Source of the DNA: an uncultured Collinsella sp.
Lineage (GTDB): Bacteria; Actinomycetota; Coriobacteriia; Coriobacteriales; Coriobacteriaceae
Direction: 5' to 3'
NCBI GenBank assembly: GCA_900554135.1
Contig: USFU01000014.1
Location: forward strand, 1-18,990
Length of the DNA: 18,990 nt
Shown: in pieces, positions 6,307-14,385 of the stretch
Layout of the letters: each line of letters opens with the position of its first letter
Position numbering within the stretch: the first letter of the stretch is position 1
Notes under the pieces: generated by a model
Database searches by the model: none
Told to the model about the DNA's origin: nothing
What the model saw: the letters and a program-made list of their open reading frames with translations, nothing else
Position numbers and translations under genes: made by a program

Positions 6307-6340
6307 GTTGGCAGCGCCGCGGCGTAACACAGAAAGGACC

Positions 6341-6943
6341 ATGCCCTTTATGCCTATCAACAAACGAGAGAGCCTGCTGTTCACCTTTATCATGTGCTTT
6401 TGCATGGTGCTCTGGATGAGCATCTACAACGTTGCCCTGCAGCATGGGGCCATCAACGGCGAGGTCGTTGCCGCTGCGTGGCTCGGCTTCCCCGTTGCCT
6501 ATGTCTTTGCCATGTGCTGCGACTGGTTCGTCGCCAGCCCGCTCGCCAAGGGTTTTGCCTTTAGGTACTTGGTCACGCCGGGCAAGAGCTCGTCGCTCGC
6601 CATGACGCTCGCCGTCAGCTCCTGCATGGTCGTTCCCATGGTCATCATCATGTCGCTTTACGGTGCGTGCGAGGGCCCGTTCCACATGCCCGGCGGCCCG
6701 CTTGCCAATTTGCAGGCGCTGCCGATGATGTGGCTCGTCAACATTCCGCGCAACTTTATCATGGCCCTGCCCTGGAACCTGCTGGTGGCTGGTCCGGTTG
6801 CTCGTTTTGTCTTCCGCCGCGCCTTCCCCATGGGCACGGTCTTTGAAGAGCAGCATATGGAGCTCGTGCACATGCCGGGTGCTCCCGCCGCCGATGCCGT
6901 CAATGAAGTTGCCGAGGGCATGGACGTCGAGCCCGCCTGCTAG
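6341..6943 (+). CDS. Tandem DUF2798 membrane protein of unknown function
   Basis: A 200-residue membrane protein with four predicted helices (about 10-28, 42-62, 84-106 and 133-155). It looks like two copies of the small two-helix DUF2798 unit. Repeat 1 starts at NKRESLLFTFIMCFCMVLWM and repeat 2 at SSLAMTLAVSSCMVVPMVII; both end in a hydrophobic helix leading to an Ala/Gly-Pro-x-Ala turn (SPLAKGFAFR, AGPVARFVFR). The C-terminal ~40 residues are hydrophilic. The biochemical role of DUF2798 is unknown to me. The ATG at 6341 follows AGAAAGGA; an upstream in-frame TTG at 6305 lies in the terminator T tract and is rejected. No partner gene is adjacent. Confidence 0.85.
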   Translation: MPFMPINKRESLLFTFIMCFCMVLWMSIYNVALQHGAINGEVVAAAWLGFPVAYVFAMCCDWFVASPLAKGFAFRYLVTPGKSSSLAMTLAVSSCMVVPMVIIMSLYGACEGPFHMPGGPLANLQALPMMWLVNIPRNFIMALPWNLLVAGPVARFVFRRAFPMGTVFEEQHMELVHMPGAPAADAVNEVAEGMDVEPAC

Positions 6944-7042
6944 ACAGCAGCTCAAAACCAAACCGCCAAACGGACCCGAGCAATTCCTTTTTTGTAGACG
7001 TTGTCGCGCGGCTACGGGCAGGAAAGGTCCCAACGGTTAACA

Positions 7043-7093
7043 TATACTCCATATGGGTAAAGAGACCAAAGCGCTGCCGCGGGGCGGCGCTTT
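7043..7093 (+). promoter_or_regulatory. clpC -10 box and leader hairpin
   Basis: TATACT at 7043-7048 is a good -10, but no convincing -35 lies at 16-18 nt, which may mean activator dependence. Transcription from here would start near 7055. The leader contains AAAGCGC (7068-7074) with GCGCTTT (7087-7093), extended inside by GCC with GGC around a GCGG loop. It is followed by GCGTTTG, a poor T tract. I see no CIRCE, CtsR or HAIR box. Confidence 0.45.
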
Positions 7094-7129
7094 GCGTTTG
7101 AAAAACTAGCTCGTCTAAGAGGAACTAGC

Positions 7130-9772
7130 ATGTTAGACCGTTTTACCGATCGCGCGCGTAAGGTCATGTCCATGGCCAAGCAAGAGGCGCTCGATCTTCA
7201 TTCAAATAAGGTGGGTACCGAGCACCTGCTGCTCGCGCTTGCCAAGGAGGACGAGGGCATTGCCGCCGAGGCACTGCGCTCGCTCGACATCTCCTACGAT
7301 GACATCATGGATACTCTCAAAGAGGTCCAGACCACCGTTCCCGAGCCCAGCGAGGAGACCGAGGCCGCTAAGCTCGCCTTTACGCCGCTCGTCATTAGCG
7401 TGATGGAGCGTTCATTCCGCGTGGCGCGCGAGAACAACCAGACCTACGTGTCGACCGAGCACTTGCTGATCGGTATCGTCGAAGAGGGCAACGGCATGGC
7501 CATGGACATCCTCATGCGCCTGGGTGTGTCGTCCGCCTCCATCAAAAAGGCTATCGAGAAACTCACCGCCAAGGACCAGGACAAGAAGCGTCCGCTCGCC
7601 GGCGCCGGTGCTGGTCGTCCCGGTGCGGGCCTGCCGTTCTTTAGCGGCTCGGATGCCTCTCAGCAAAAGGGGAGTGGCACCGATACGCTCAAGCAGTTCG
7701 CGACCAACCTCACGCAGAAGGCGCGCGACGGCGAGCTCGACCCTGTAATTGGTCGCGAAAAGGAAGTCCAGCGTATGATGGAAATTCTTTCGCGCCGCAC
7801 CAAGAACAACCCGCTCATTCTGGGCGACCCCGGCGTGGGCAAGACGGCCATCGTCGAGGGCCTGGCGCAGCAGATCGCTGCCGGTAACGTGCCCGAGAAC
7901 CTCATGAACCAGAATATCTGGACGCTCGACTTGCCGGGCCTCGTGGCGGGTGCCAAGTATCGCGGCGAGTTTGAGGAGCGCCTCAAGAACGTGATCCAGG
8001 AGGCGACCGAAGCCGACGACGTCATCTTGTTTATCGACGAGATGCACACCATCATCGGTGCCGGTTCTGCCGAGGGTTCTATCGATGCGAGCTCTATGCT
8101 CAAGCCCGTGCTCGCGCGCGGTGCTTTCCAGATCATCGGTGCCACCACGGCCGAGGAGTTCCGCAAGTACCTCACCAAGGACCCGGCCTTCGAGCGTCGC
8201 TTCCAGACCATTGATGTCGAGGAGCCGAGCGTCGAGGACACGGTCAAGATCCTGACCGCGCTCAAGCCGCGCTACGAGGAGCACCACCATGTGCGCTATA
8301 CGCAGGGTGCTATCGAGGCCGCCGCGAACCTTTCCAACCGCTACATCCAGGATCGCTTCCTGCCCGATAAGGCCATCGACCTCATCGACGAGGCCGGTGC
8401 CCGCGCTCGCATCGCCGCGAATCGCGCGCCCGAGCCGGTGCGCGAGGCTGAGCATCGCATAGAGGAGCTCAGGGCCGCCGCGCAGGAGGCCACCGAGAGC
8501 GATGACATGAACAAGGCCGCCGAGATCACCGAGCAGCAGAAGGCCGCTGAGATTGAACTCGCCGAAGCCAAGGCCGCCTGGACTGCCGAGCTCGACGCCA
8601 GCCCGCTCACCATCGACGTGAGTCAGATTGCCGACATCGTGTCCGTGACCTCTGGCGTGCCGGTTTCCTCGCTCACCGAGAGCGAGAGCCGTCGCCTGCT
8701 GCAGACCGAAAGCGTGCTCAAGACCCGCATTATCGGCCAGGACGAGGCCGTCGAGGCCGTCGCCAAGGCCGTGCGCCGCAGCCGCTCGCCGCTCAAGGAT
8801 CCGCGTCGCCCCGGCGGCAGCTTTATCTTCCTGGGTCCCACCGGCACGGGCAAGACCGAGCTCGCCAAGACGCTCGCCGAGTACCTCTTTGGCAGCAAGG
8901 ATGCGCTCATCAGCTTCGATATGTCCGAGTTCGGTAGCGAGTTCGAGGTCTCCAAGCTCATCGGTAGCCCTCCGGGTTACGTCGGTCACGACGAGGGCGG
9001 CCAGCTCACCAAGGCCGTTCGTCGCCACCCGTACTCGGTTGTGCTGTTCGACGAGATCGAGAAGGCGCACCCCGATATCTTCAACATCTTGCTGCAGGTG
9101 CTGGAGGAGGGCCGCCTGACCGATAGCCAGGGCAAGACGGTCGACTTCCGCAACACCGTGATCATCATGACGTCCAACGTGGGCGCTCGCGAGATTGCGC
9201 AGGATGCGAGCGTGGGCTTTGGCACCACCGGCGAGCAGGGCCTCACGTCGAGTGAGATCCGCGGCCGTGCGATGGGCGAGCTCAAGCGCCTGTTCCGCCC
9301 CGAGCTGCTCAACCGTATCGACGACATCGTAGTGTTCCAGAAGCTCTCGGGCGAGAATCTCACCAAGATCGCTCACCTGCTGGTGGACGACCTGCGTCAG
9401 CGTTTGATTGCCAACGGCATGAACATCAAGCTCACCGATGCGGCCTATGACAAGATCGTGGCCGAGGGCACCGACCTCACCAACGGTGCGCGTCCGCTGC
9501 GCCGTGCTATTCAAAAGCTCATCGAGGACCCGCTGTCCGAGGAGCTTCTGGCCGGCGAGTGGGGCGAGGGGGATACCGTCCTGTGCGACGTGGCCGATGG
9601 CAAGTTTGTCTTTAGCCACGGCACGGGCGAGATCCCGGCACCGCGTCCGGCGGGCACGCTCGGTGGCGATACCGCCCCGGCGGCACCGCACACCGGCAAC
9701 GCCGCGCCCGTGAGCGGCGGCGTGACCTCGGGCCCCGGCGGCATGATGCAAGCCGGCTCTGGTGCGCTGTAG
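7130..9772 (+). CDS. clpC: ATP-dependent Clp protease ATP-binding subunit ClpC
   Basis: An 880-residue Hsp100 unfoldase that feeds substrates to ClpP and supports protein quality control. The order is: N-domain (about 1-145, starting [13 protein letters not shown]), a Gly/Ala linker, AAA1 with Walker A GDPGVGKT (232-239) and Walker [10 protein letters not shown], a middle coiled-coil (about 425-490), AAA2 with Walker A GPTGTGKT (569-576) and [11 protein letters not shown], and the D2 small domain. The medium-length middle domain makes it ClpC and not ClpB. The last ~50 residues are a low-complexity Pro/Gly/Ala tail. The ATG at 7130 follows AGAGGAA. The gene stands alone between a leader hairpin and a strong terminator, whereas Firmicutes clpC sits in a ctsR operon. 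Confidence 0.97.
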   Translation: MLDRFTDRARKVMSMAKQEALDLHSNKVGTEHLLLALAKEDEGIAAEALRSLDISYDDIMDTLKEVQTTVPEPSEETEAAKLAFTPLVISVMERSFRVARENNQTYVSTEHLLIGIVEEGNGMAMDILMRLGVSSASIKKAIEKLTAKDQDKKRPLAGAGAGRPGAGLPFFSGSDASQQKGSGTDTLKQFATNLTQKARDGELDPVIGREKEVQRMMEILSRRTKNNPLILGDPGVGKTAIVEGLAQQIAAGNVPENLMNQNIWTLDLPGLVAGAKYRGEFEERLKNVIQEATEADDVILFIDEMHTIIGAGSAEGSIDASSMLKPVLARGAFQIIGATTAEEFRKYLTKDPAFERRFQTIDVEEPSVEDTVKILTALKPRYEEHHHVRYTQGAIEAAANLSNRYIQDRFLPDKAIDLIDEAGARARIAANRAPEPVREAEHRIEELRAAAQEATESDDMNKAAEITEQQKAAEIELAEAKAAWTAELDASPLTIDVSQIADIVSVTSGVPVSSLTESESRRLLQTESVLKTRIIGQDEAVEAVAKAVRRSRSPLKDPRRPGGSFIFLGPTGTGKTELAKTLAEYLFGSKDALISFDMSEFGSEFEVSKLIGSPPGYVGHDEGGQLTKAVRRHPYSVVLFDEIEKAHPDIFNILLQVLEEGRLTDSQGKTVDFRNTVIIMTSNVGAREIAQDASVGFGTTGEQGLTSSEIRGRAMGELKRLFRPELLNRIDDIVVFQKLSGENLTKIAHLLVDDLRQRLIANGMNIKLTDAAYDKIVAEGTDLTNGARPLRRAIQKLIEDPLSEELLAGEWGEGDTVLCDVADGKFVFSHGTGEIPAPRPAGTLGGDTAPAAPHTGNAAPVSGGVTSGPGGMMQAGSGAL

Positions 9773-9792
9773 GGATTAAACATACCTTGTAT

Positions 9793-9835
9793 AACGGGGG
9801 CGTTTCCGATAAGGAGGCGCCCCCGTTTCTATTTA
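9793..9835 (+). terminator. Rho-independent terminator after clpC
   Basis: AACGGGGGCG (9793-9802) pairs perfectly with CGCCCCCGTT (9818-9827), followed by the T-rich TCTATTT. It isolates clpC from the toxin-antitoxin module. Confidence 0.93.
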
Positions 9836-9854
9836 AATGTGCTTCAATCTGCTG

Positions 9855-9884
9855 TGCTATACTGAAATTGTGGTTCAGTATAGC
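9855..9884 (+). promoter_or_regulatory. Promoter and palindromic operator of the DinJ/PIN module
   Basis: GCTATACTGAA (9856-9866) and TTCAGTATAGC (9874-9884) are perfect 11-bp complements with a 7-nt spacer. The left arm contains the extended -10 TGCTATACT (9855-9863); the right arm covers the likely start point and ends 1 nt before AAAGGAG. Binding here would block RNA polymerase, as in autoregulation by ribbon-helix-helix antitoxins. Confidence 0.8.
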
Positions 9885-9896
9885 AAAGGAGTTGAT

Positions 9897-10265
9897 ATGC
9901 CTACATCAATACTCGACACGCGGCCAGTTCAGATGAACGTGCGTATAGATCGCCAGCTCAAAGAGGCAGGAGACGCCGTACTGACTCATATTGGCATGAC
10001 GCCGTCACAAGCTGTGAGGGAGCTGTGGCAGTACTTGACCGAGAACGGTCATATGCCCGTCGCAAAAAAGAATGATGACGAAGTCCTGCCTGACGACATA
10101 CGATCGAAGGCGAGTTCGTCCCGCGTCTCGGAAGGGGCTGCGTTAATTTCGAATTTTTATGAGCGGTTCTCGATTCAGAGGCCGAGCCCCGATGAAGCCT
10201 TTGATTACGACGAGTTATACGATCAAATGATGAGCGAGAGATTCAGCGATTGGATCGAATTATGA
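9897..10265 (+). CDS. RelB/DinJ-family antitoxin
   Basis: A 122-residue protein whose N-terminus (QMNVRIDRQLKEAGDAVLTHIGMTPSQAVRELW, about 11-45) matches the ribbon-helix-helix DNA-binding fold of RelB/DinJ antitoxins: a beta strand MNVRID and two helices. The remaining ~75 residues form an acidic tail likely to wrap the toxin. The ATG at 9897 follows AAAGGAG; an upstream in-frame start at 9837 would run through the operator and is rejected. The stop overlaps the toxin start in an ATGA, the usual translational coupling. The gene is less GC-rich than clpC or pepD, which suggests acquisition by transfer. The predicted job is to neutralise the PIN toxin and repress the shared promoter. Confidence 0.87.
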   Translation: MPTSILDTRPVQMNVRIDRQLKEAGDAVLTHIGMTPSQAVRELWQYLTENGHMPVAKKNDDEVLPDDIRSKASSSRVSEGAALISNFYERFSIQRPSPDEAFDYDELYDQMMSERFSDWIEL

Positions 10266-10789
10266 GCGGCGTCGGAACGAAACGTGTGCTCAAGCTGTTG
10301 ATCGACACGAACGTCTGGCTAGATTACTTTCTCGCTCGTACGAATGCGACCAGGCCGATAGTCGAGCTCCTTTCTCGCGCGGCGGAAGCGGAGGATATCG
10401 TCCTCTTCTCGTCCTCCCTGTCTGTCAAAGACGTCTATTACATTCTGGGGAGGACGATGAAGGCCGACGCCCGCCGTGAGGGGGCTCTCACTCCCGAAGC
10501 CATCGCCGGTGCCGACGAGACAGCGTGGGCGTGTATTCGCCTGATTCGGCAAAAGTCGATTATTGCCTCGGTCGGTGCAGACGAGGTCTTCGACTCCTTT
10601 GTGTTCAAGTATCATCACAACGACTTCGAGGACGACCTGATGCTGGGCGTCGCCAATCGCATTGATGCCGATTACGTCGTGACGGAGGACAAGAATCTTA
10701 TTAAACATACCAATGGTGTATGCATTAACGTTCAACAGGCGTTGAGGCTGGTTGAAGGGTCCAACGTCCCTTCGGCGCGGCCCGTCTAA
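10262..10789 (+). CDS. PIN-domain toxin (VapC-like ribonuclease)
   Basis: A 175-residue PIN-fold protein, predicted Mg/Mn-dependent RNase. Acidic sites visible are Asp15 (LLIDTNVWLDYFL), Asp57 (SVKDVYYIL, where many PIN proteins have Glu), Asp121-Asp125 (HNDFEDDLM) and Asp143 (VVTEDKNL), so the catalytic set looks present. The ATG at 10262 overlaps the antitoxin stop by 4 nt and is preferred to an in-frame ATG at 10250 that would overlap further. RelB/DinJ antitoxins classically pair with RelE/YafQ toxins, so the PIN partner is a mixed pairing. The target RNA cannot be read from sequence. Confidence 0.87.
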   Translation: MSGVGTKRVLKLLIDTNVWLDYFLARTNATRPIVELLSRAAEAEDIVLFSSSLSVKDVYYILGRTMKADARREGALTPEAIAGADETAWACIRLIRQKSIIASVGADEVFDSFVFKYHHNDFEDDLMLGVANRIDADYVVTEDKNLIKHTNGVCINVQQALRLVEGSNVPSARPV

Positions 10790-10864
10790 GCTGCTTTATC
10801 TTGATAAAGTGACGTTTCCTCACCGTTAGCCGATGATGCGAGGGCGCTTGGCGTTTTCGACTGG

Positions 10865-10893
10865 TTTATGCACGCAAAGTCTGGGAATATACA
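10865..10893 (+). promoter_or_regulatory. Probable pepD promoter
   Basis: TATACA at 10888-10893 with TTTATG at 10865-10870 gives a 17-nt spacer. It lies 45 nt upstream of the pepD ATG. The flanking words ACTGGTT (10860-10866) and AACCAGT (10914-10920) are complementary, possibly by chance. The gap after the toxin also holds CTTTATC/GATAAAG (10794-10809), too small a loop and no T tract for a terminator. Confidence 0.5.
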
Positions 10894-10937
10894 AGTCGCA
10901 TGTCTTACTGTCTAACCAGTTGCGCCAAGGAGGCACC

Positions 10938-12395
10938 ATGGATTACAAGATTACTGGCTACGAGCCCGCCCAGCTGTTCCATTTCTTTGAGGAGGTCAGC
11001 GCGATCCCCCGTGGGTCTGGTAACGAGAAGGGCATCAGCGATTTCCTGGTTGCGTTTGCCAAGGAGCGCGGCCTCGATGTGTACCAGGACGAGGTCTACA
11101 ACGTCATCATTCGCAAGCCCGCTTCTGCCGGCGCCGAGAATGCCCCGACCGTGATGCTGCAGGGCCACATCGATATGGTGTGCGACAAGTTGGGCTCTGT
11201 TGAGCACGACTTTACGACCGACGGTATCGACCTGGTCGTCAAGGACGGCGTCCTCACCGCTAACGGCACCACCCTGGGCGCCGACAACGGTATCGCCGTC
11301 GCTCTGATGCTCACTGTTCTCGATGACGATTCGATCGTTCACCCCGCCCTCGAGTGCGTATTCACCACCGACGAGGAGACTGGCCTGGTCGGCGCCGAGA
11401 CGCTCGACAAGTCCCAGATTAGCGCCCGCACCATGATTAACCTTGACTCCGAGGAAGAGGGCGTTGCCACCGTCAGCTGCGCCGGCGGCGTCGTTGTTAC
11501 CTACACCTGCCCCATCGTGCGCGAGCACAAGACCGGCAGCACCTTCACGCTCGACATCTCCGGCCTACTGGGTGGTCATTCCGGCAACGATATCAACCTG
11601 GAGCGCGGCAACGGCAACCTCATCATGGCCCGCATCATCGACCGCCTGATGATCGCCGGCGAGCCCGCCATCGTTAGCTTTAACGGCGGCACTAAGGACA
11701 ACGCCATCAACCGTGAGTGCAAGGCCGAGCTGGTTTACGCCGACCACGCTGCCGCCGAGGCCGCGGCCCAGATCGCAAAGGACATCATCGCCGACGTCAC
11801 TGCCGAGCTCGAGGTCTTCGACCCCGGCTTTACCTGCACCGTCGAGATTGCCGACGACGCCGAGGTCGAGGCCATGGATCAGAAGTCCGCGCTTGCCCTC
11901 ATCCGCGCCCTGCGTCTTGCCCCTAACGGCGTGATTCGCCGCAACGTTGCCACCGACGGCTCCGTCGAGGTTTCCTCCAACATCGGCGTGGTCGCCACTT
12001 CCGACGACCAGGTCAAGATCATGCTGTCCCCGCGCTCCTCGATCACCTCGCTGCAGAACGAGTTCAAGGACCGCCTGCAGACGCTGGCCGATGTCTTGGG
12101 CTTCGACGCCAAGTTCGAGTTCGAGTATCCCGGCTGGAGCTATGCCGAGCATTCGCCGGTCCGCGACATCTTCGTCGAGAGCTATCGCGAGCTCTTTGGC
12201 TCCGAGCTGCGCATCGAGTCCATTCACGCCGGCCTTGAGTGCGGCCTGTTTGCTGAGGCCCTGCACGGCCTGGACGCCATCGCCGTGGGCCCGACGCTCT
12301 CCGATGTCCACACCCCGGACGAGAGCATGGAGCTCGCTTCTGCCGAGCGCTTCTACGAGCTGCTCATCGACGTCCTCAAGCGCCTTGCCGCGTAA
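10938..12395 (+). CDS. pepD: Aminoacyl-histidine dipeptidase (PepD, M20C family)
   Basis: A cytosolic di-zinc peptidase that hydrolyses Xaa-His dipeptides such as carnosine. At 485 residues it equals the typical PepD length. Zinc-site motifs are visible in order: HIDMVCD (His78, Asp80), LGADNGIA (bridging Asp116), TTDEETGL (catalytic Glu146 and ligand Glu147), NLDSEEEG (Asp170) and a C-terminal SIHAGLECGLF with the last His ligand. The GGHSGNDI segment begins the lid domain. The ATG at 10938 follows AAGGAGG (10927-10933); the in-frame start at 10833 would translate the promoter and is rejected. The gene is a single unit with its own promoter and terminator, between two toxin-antitoxin modules. 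Confidence 0.95.
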   Translation: MDYKITGYEPAQLFHFFEEVSAIPRGSGNEKGISDFLVAFAKERGLDVYQDEVYNVIIRKPASAGAENAPTVMLQGHIDMVCDKLGSVEHDFTTDGIDLVVKDGVLTANGTTLGADNGIAVALMLTVLDDDSIVHPALECVFTTDEETGLVGAETLDKSQISARTMINLDSEEEGVATVSCAGGVVVTYTCPIVREHKTGSTFTLDISGLLGGHSGNDINLERGNGNLIMARIIDRLMIAGEPAIVSFNGGTKDNAINRECKAELVYADHAAAEAAAQIAKDIIADVTAELEVFDPGFTCTVEIADDAEVEAMDQKSALALIRALRLAPNGVIRRNVATDGSVEVSSNIGVVATSDDQVKIMLSPRSSITSLQNEFKDRLQTLADVLGFDAKFEFEYPGWSYAEHSPVRDIFVESYRELFGSELRIESIHAGLECGLFAEALHGLDAIAVGPTLSDVHTPDESMELASAERFYELLIDVLKRLAA

Positions 12396-12450
12396 GGGTC
12401 GCGCTAGCAGCAGTTCGAGCCACGTGCTGGCGGATTGCAAATGACATTAC

Positions 12451-12497
12451 GAGAGGGGGCATCCGAACTTTTGCGACGGGTGCCCCCCTCTTCTTTT
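12451..12497 (+). terminator. Terminator after pepD
   Basis: GGGGGCATCCG (12455-12465) pairs with CGGGTGCCCCC (12477-12487, one G-T pair) around an 11-nt loop, then TTCTTTT at 12491-12497. It lies between convergent pepD and hipA. The minus strand has no T tract after it, so it should serve pepD mainly. Confidence 0.85.
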
Positions 12498-12520
12498 AAG
12501 AAATGTGGATTGATTGGCGC

Positions 12521-13825
12521 CTAGCCCATATCCGCCTTGATGAGGTCGAGGGTGCGCTGGCAGTTTTCGCGGACGGGGCCGAGCATGTGCTCGCGCAGGT
12601 CCGCCATGCCGGGCAGGTCGGCGTATTCGTCCATGATCTCTTCCATGCAAATGGGCACCTCGTAGGCGAGGTCCATCATGGTCGCAAAGCAAAACTTCTC
12701 GGATAGCCCGGCATCGGTGAGCGCCGCCTCCAGCGCGGGGTCGCCCATACCGTGGTATCGGCGGATAGCGCCTGGACCGATGCGCCCCACTCGATTTTCG
12801 CCGCCAACGCTCATGGCAAGGCGCGCCCGGCGGCGCATACGCTCGTACGCCAAGCCCGATGCGACATCGTACATGGGTGCGAGCGCTGCGTTTGTGCCTT
12901 TGCCTAGGATGAGCGAGTAGTTTTTAGCGTGTGCGTCAGGCGCTCCGATAATGGCGTTATAGAACAACATATAGGTAAAAAGCACAAGATTCATGTGGTG
13001 GGGGACTGTGTTAATCAGTCGTTCTTGGATGTCTCGTGTGGTTGGTCCTCCGTCGGCGGTGTATTTCTGGCTTGGCAATACACCGAGCGCCTGGCAAAAG
13101 TCCTCCTGATGCAGCCTTTCGATATTCCCGCTGCTATTGACCATTCTGTCGTACCGTTCAACGACGAGCGCGGCTTCGTCTTCAAATGTGCAATAGGAGA
13201 CGTTGGCAGTTGGAATGCCAACACGCCGAGCCGTTTTCATGCAGACGAATTCGTTTAAGGCCTGATGTTTGAACCCAACGACACCATTTTTGAAGATATG
13301 GGTAGTGGGGGATGACCCTAGACATTCGCACCATTGGCCATCATGCCAAGCTAGTGCAAATTTGCCTTGGTTGCCGCCCAGGGACCAGCTTTCGTTGGAG
13401 CCCATCCATGTCTCTCTTTCGTCATCGCGAATTGCTTTGAGCTTGTGAGCGATTTGAGAATTGGTAAGCGGGCGGTATGCCGAGACCCTGCCGCGGGCGG
13501 CGCCTAATTGATTGGTTCGACAAAACTGAACGGCCCCCGCGCAGTCAAGACCGATATGGCACAAGAGGGCGACGGGGTTGTTGGATGCAACGTCATACTC
13601 GGCGGCAATAGCGCGACGCTGCTCTTGACTGTCGGGCAAAAGGCCAAATAGGAACGGGCGGACGATGTTATGGCCATACGTGCGATTGGAAAGCGGCATT
13701 GTTAGCGATAGCGGTGCTCCGCGATAGGTTGGGGCGTATACAAAGCTGCAGAGTCCATGCTCGTCTTGCCGGAGAGTGCCTGCGATTTCGCCACAAATGA
13801 GGGTTGCAAGCTCCATCTCTGCCAT
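12521..13825 (-). CDS. hipA: HipA-family serine/threonine kinase toxin
   Basis: A 434-residue HipA kinase. Family members phosphorylate aminoacyl-tRNA synthetases (GltX for E. coli HipA) and cause growth arrest or persistence; the target here is unknown. The N-terminal lobe has the GTL-x-FVYAPTY and PLSLTMPLS signatures and FLFGLLPDS. The ATP loop is SLGGNQGKFAL (148-158, Lys155). VVERYDR (221-227) follows, then the catalytic PDAHAKN (Asp297, Asn302) and the metal-binding MYDVAS (Asp320). All key residues are intact, so an active kinase is expected. The ATG directly abuts the hipB stop (TAAATG on the minus strand), giving tight coupling. The gene converges on pepD. Confidence 0.93.
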   Translation of the reverse strand: MAEMELATLICGEIAGTLRQDEHGLCSFVYAPTYRGAPLSLTMPLSNRTYGHNIVRPFLFGLLPDSQEQRRAIAAEYDVASNNPVALLCHIGLDCAGAVQFCRTNQLGAARGRVSAYRPLTNSQIAHKLKAIRDDERETWMGSNESWSLGGNQGKFALAWHDGQWCECLGSSPTTHIFKNGVVGFKHQALNEFVCMKTARRVGIPTANVSYCTFEDEAALVVERYDRMVNSSGNIERLHQEDFCQALGVLPSQKYTADGGPTTRDIQERLINTVPHHMNLVLFTYMLFYNAIIGAPDAHAKNYSLILGKGTNAALAPMYDVASGLAYERMRRRARLAMSVGGENRVGRIGPGAIRRYHGMGDPALEAALTDAGLSEKFCFATMMDLAYEVPICMEEIMDEYADLPGMADLREHMLGPVRENCQRTLDLIKADMG

Positions 13826-14257
13826 TTATTTCACAACCTTACAGCCAAAGGAGAGGCCTGAAGTGCCGGAAAGGCCTTGCTCGGCTGCGATTTGGGCCAG
13901 CAAGGCACCATAGGAAGATGGCGTTCCCTGTCGAGCGGGTCGTCTGCCTACGCTTGGCTTTGGCAGGGCATTCGAGTTCGCGATAGGGAGGTCCGCTTTC
14001 GTCGTCGGATGTTCGGAGGGCGATGCGATGGAGTCGTTATCGCTTTGCGCAAAGAGACCTATGCCGAGTGCGTTAAAGACGGACAGCAACTTGTCGAGTC
14101 GAATGCCGGTGGCGTCTCCCAGCTCGAGCGATGCGAGCAGGCGCTCCGAAACACTGGCCGTTTTGGCGAGGGCGGCACGGGTGAGACCCTGAGCCTCGCG
14201 TGCCTGGCGCACGTAGATGCCAGCTTGGCGCGGTGTGGTGATGGGAAGGGTATTCAC
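13826..14257 (-). CDS. hipB: HipB-like Xre-family antitoxin
   Basis: A 143-residue DNA-binding antitoxin. Residues about 12-65 form an Xre/Cro helix-turn-helix (YVRQAREAQGLTRAALAK, then a second helix SERLLASLELG), as in HipB. The tail of about 75 residues is unusually long and Ser/Pro-rich, ending in GTSGLSFGCKVVK; E. coli HipB is about 88 residues. The start is GTG at 14257, preceded by AGGAG on the minus strand at 14264-14268. It should bind HipA and repress the operon through the palindrome at 14271-14315. Assignment comes from the domain plus its position directly before hipA. Confidence 0.88.
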   Translation of the reverse strand: MNTLPITTPRQAGIYVRQAREAQGLTRAALAKTASVSERLLASLELGDATGIRLDKLLSVFNALGIGLFAQSDNDSIASPSEHPTTKADLPIANSNALPKPSVGRRPARQGTPSSYGALLAQIAAEQGLSGTSGLSFGCKVVK

Positions 14258-14270
14258 GACGATCTCCTAA

Positions 14271-14315
14271 CGTGCAGACTTTTGCATATCAGTATGACAT
14301 GCAAAAGTCTGCACG
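14271..14315 (-). promoter_or_regulatory. hipBA promoter with perfect 17-bp-arm palindromic operator
   Basis: CGTGCAGACTTTTGCAT (14271-14287) and its exact complement (14299-14315) are separated by 11 nt. On the minus strand, an extended -10 TGTCATACT falls at the inner end of one arm and in the spacer, and AGGAG begins 3 nt past the other arm. Repressor bound here would cover the promoter and ribosome site. The inner half-site word is ATGCAAAA. Confidence 0.85.
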
Positions 14316-14349
14316 AAAAGGCCTCATGCAAAACTTTGCATGAGGCCTT
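14316..14349 (-). terminator. mntP terminator and second ATGCAAAA palindrome
   Basis: AAGGCCTCATGCAAA (14318-14332) and its exact complement (14335-14349) form a 15-bp stem with a 2-nt centre. On the minus strand it is followed by a TTTTCG run, so it can terminate mntP 37 nt after its stop. Its inner words (ATGCAAAA, TTTGCAT) match the hipBA operator half-sites 11-20 nt away. Confidence 0.8.
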
Positions 14350-14385
14350 GTACTGGCGTTGAGTTTTGAGCGATTGTGTTTGGCG

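Noticed and set aside
7030..7070. CtsR-like box (GGTAAAGAGACCAAAG) before clpC
   Set aside because: It does not match the direct-repeat GGTCAAA consensus closely enough, and no ctsR gene is adjacent.
7412..9751. A 779-codon open frame on the minus strand
   Set aside because: It is antisense to clpC and shows no recognisable domain. It arises from the codon bias of clpC.
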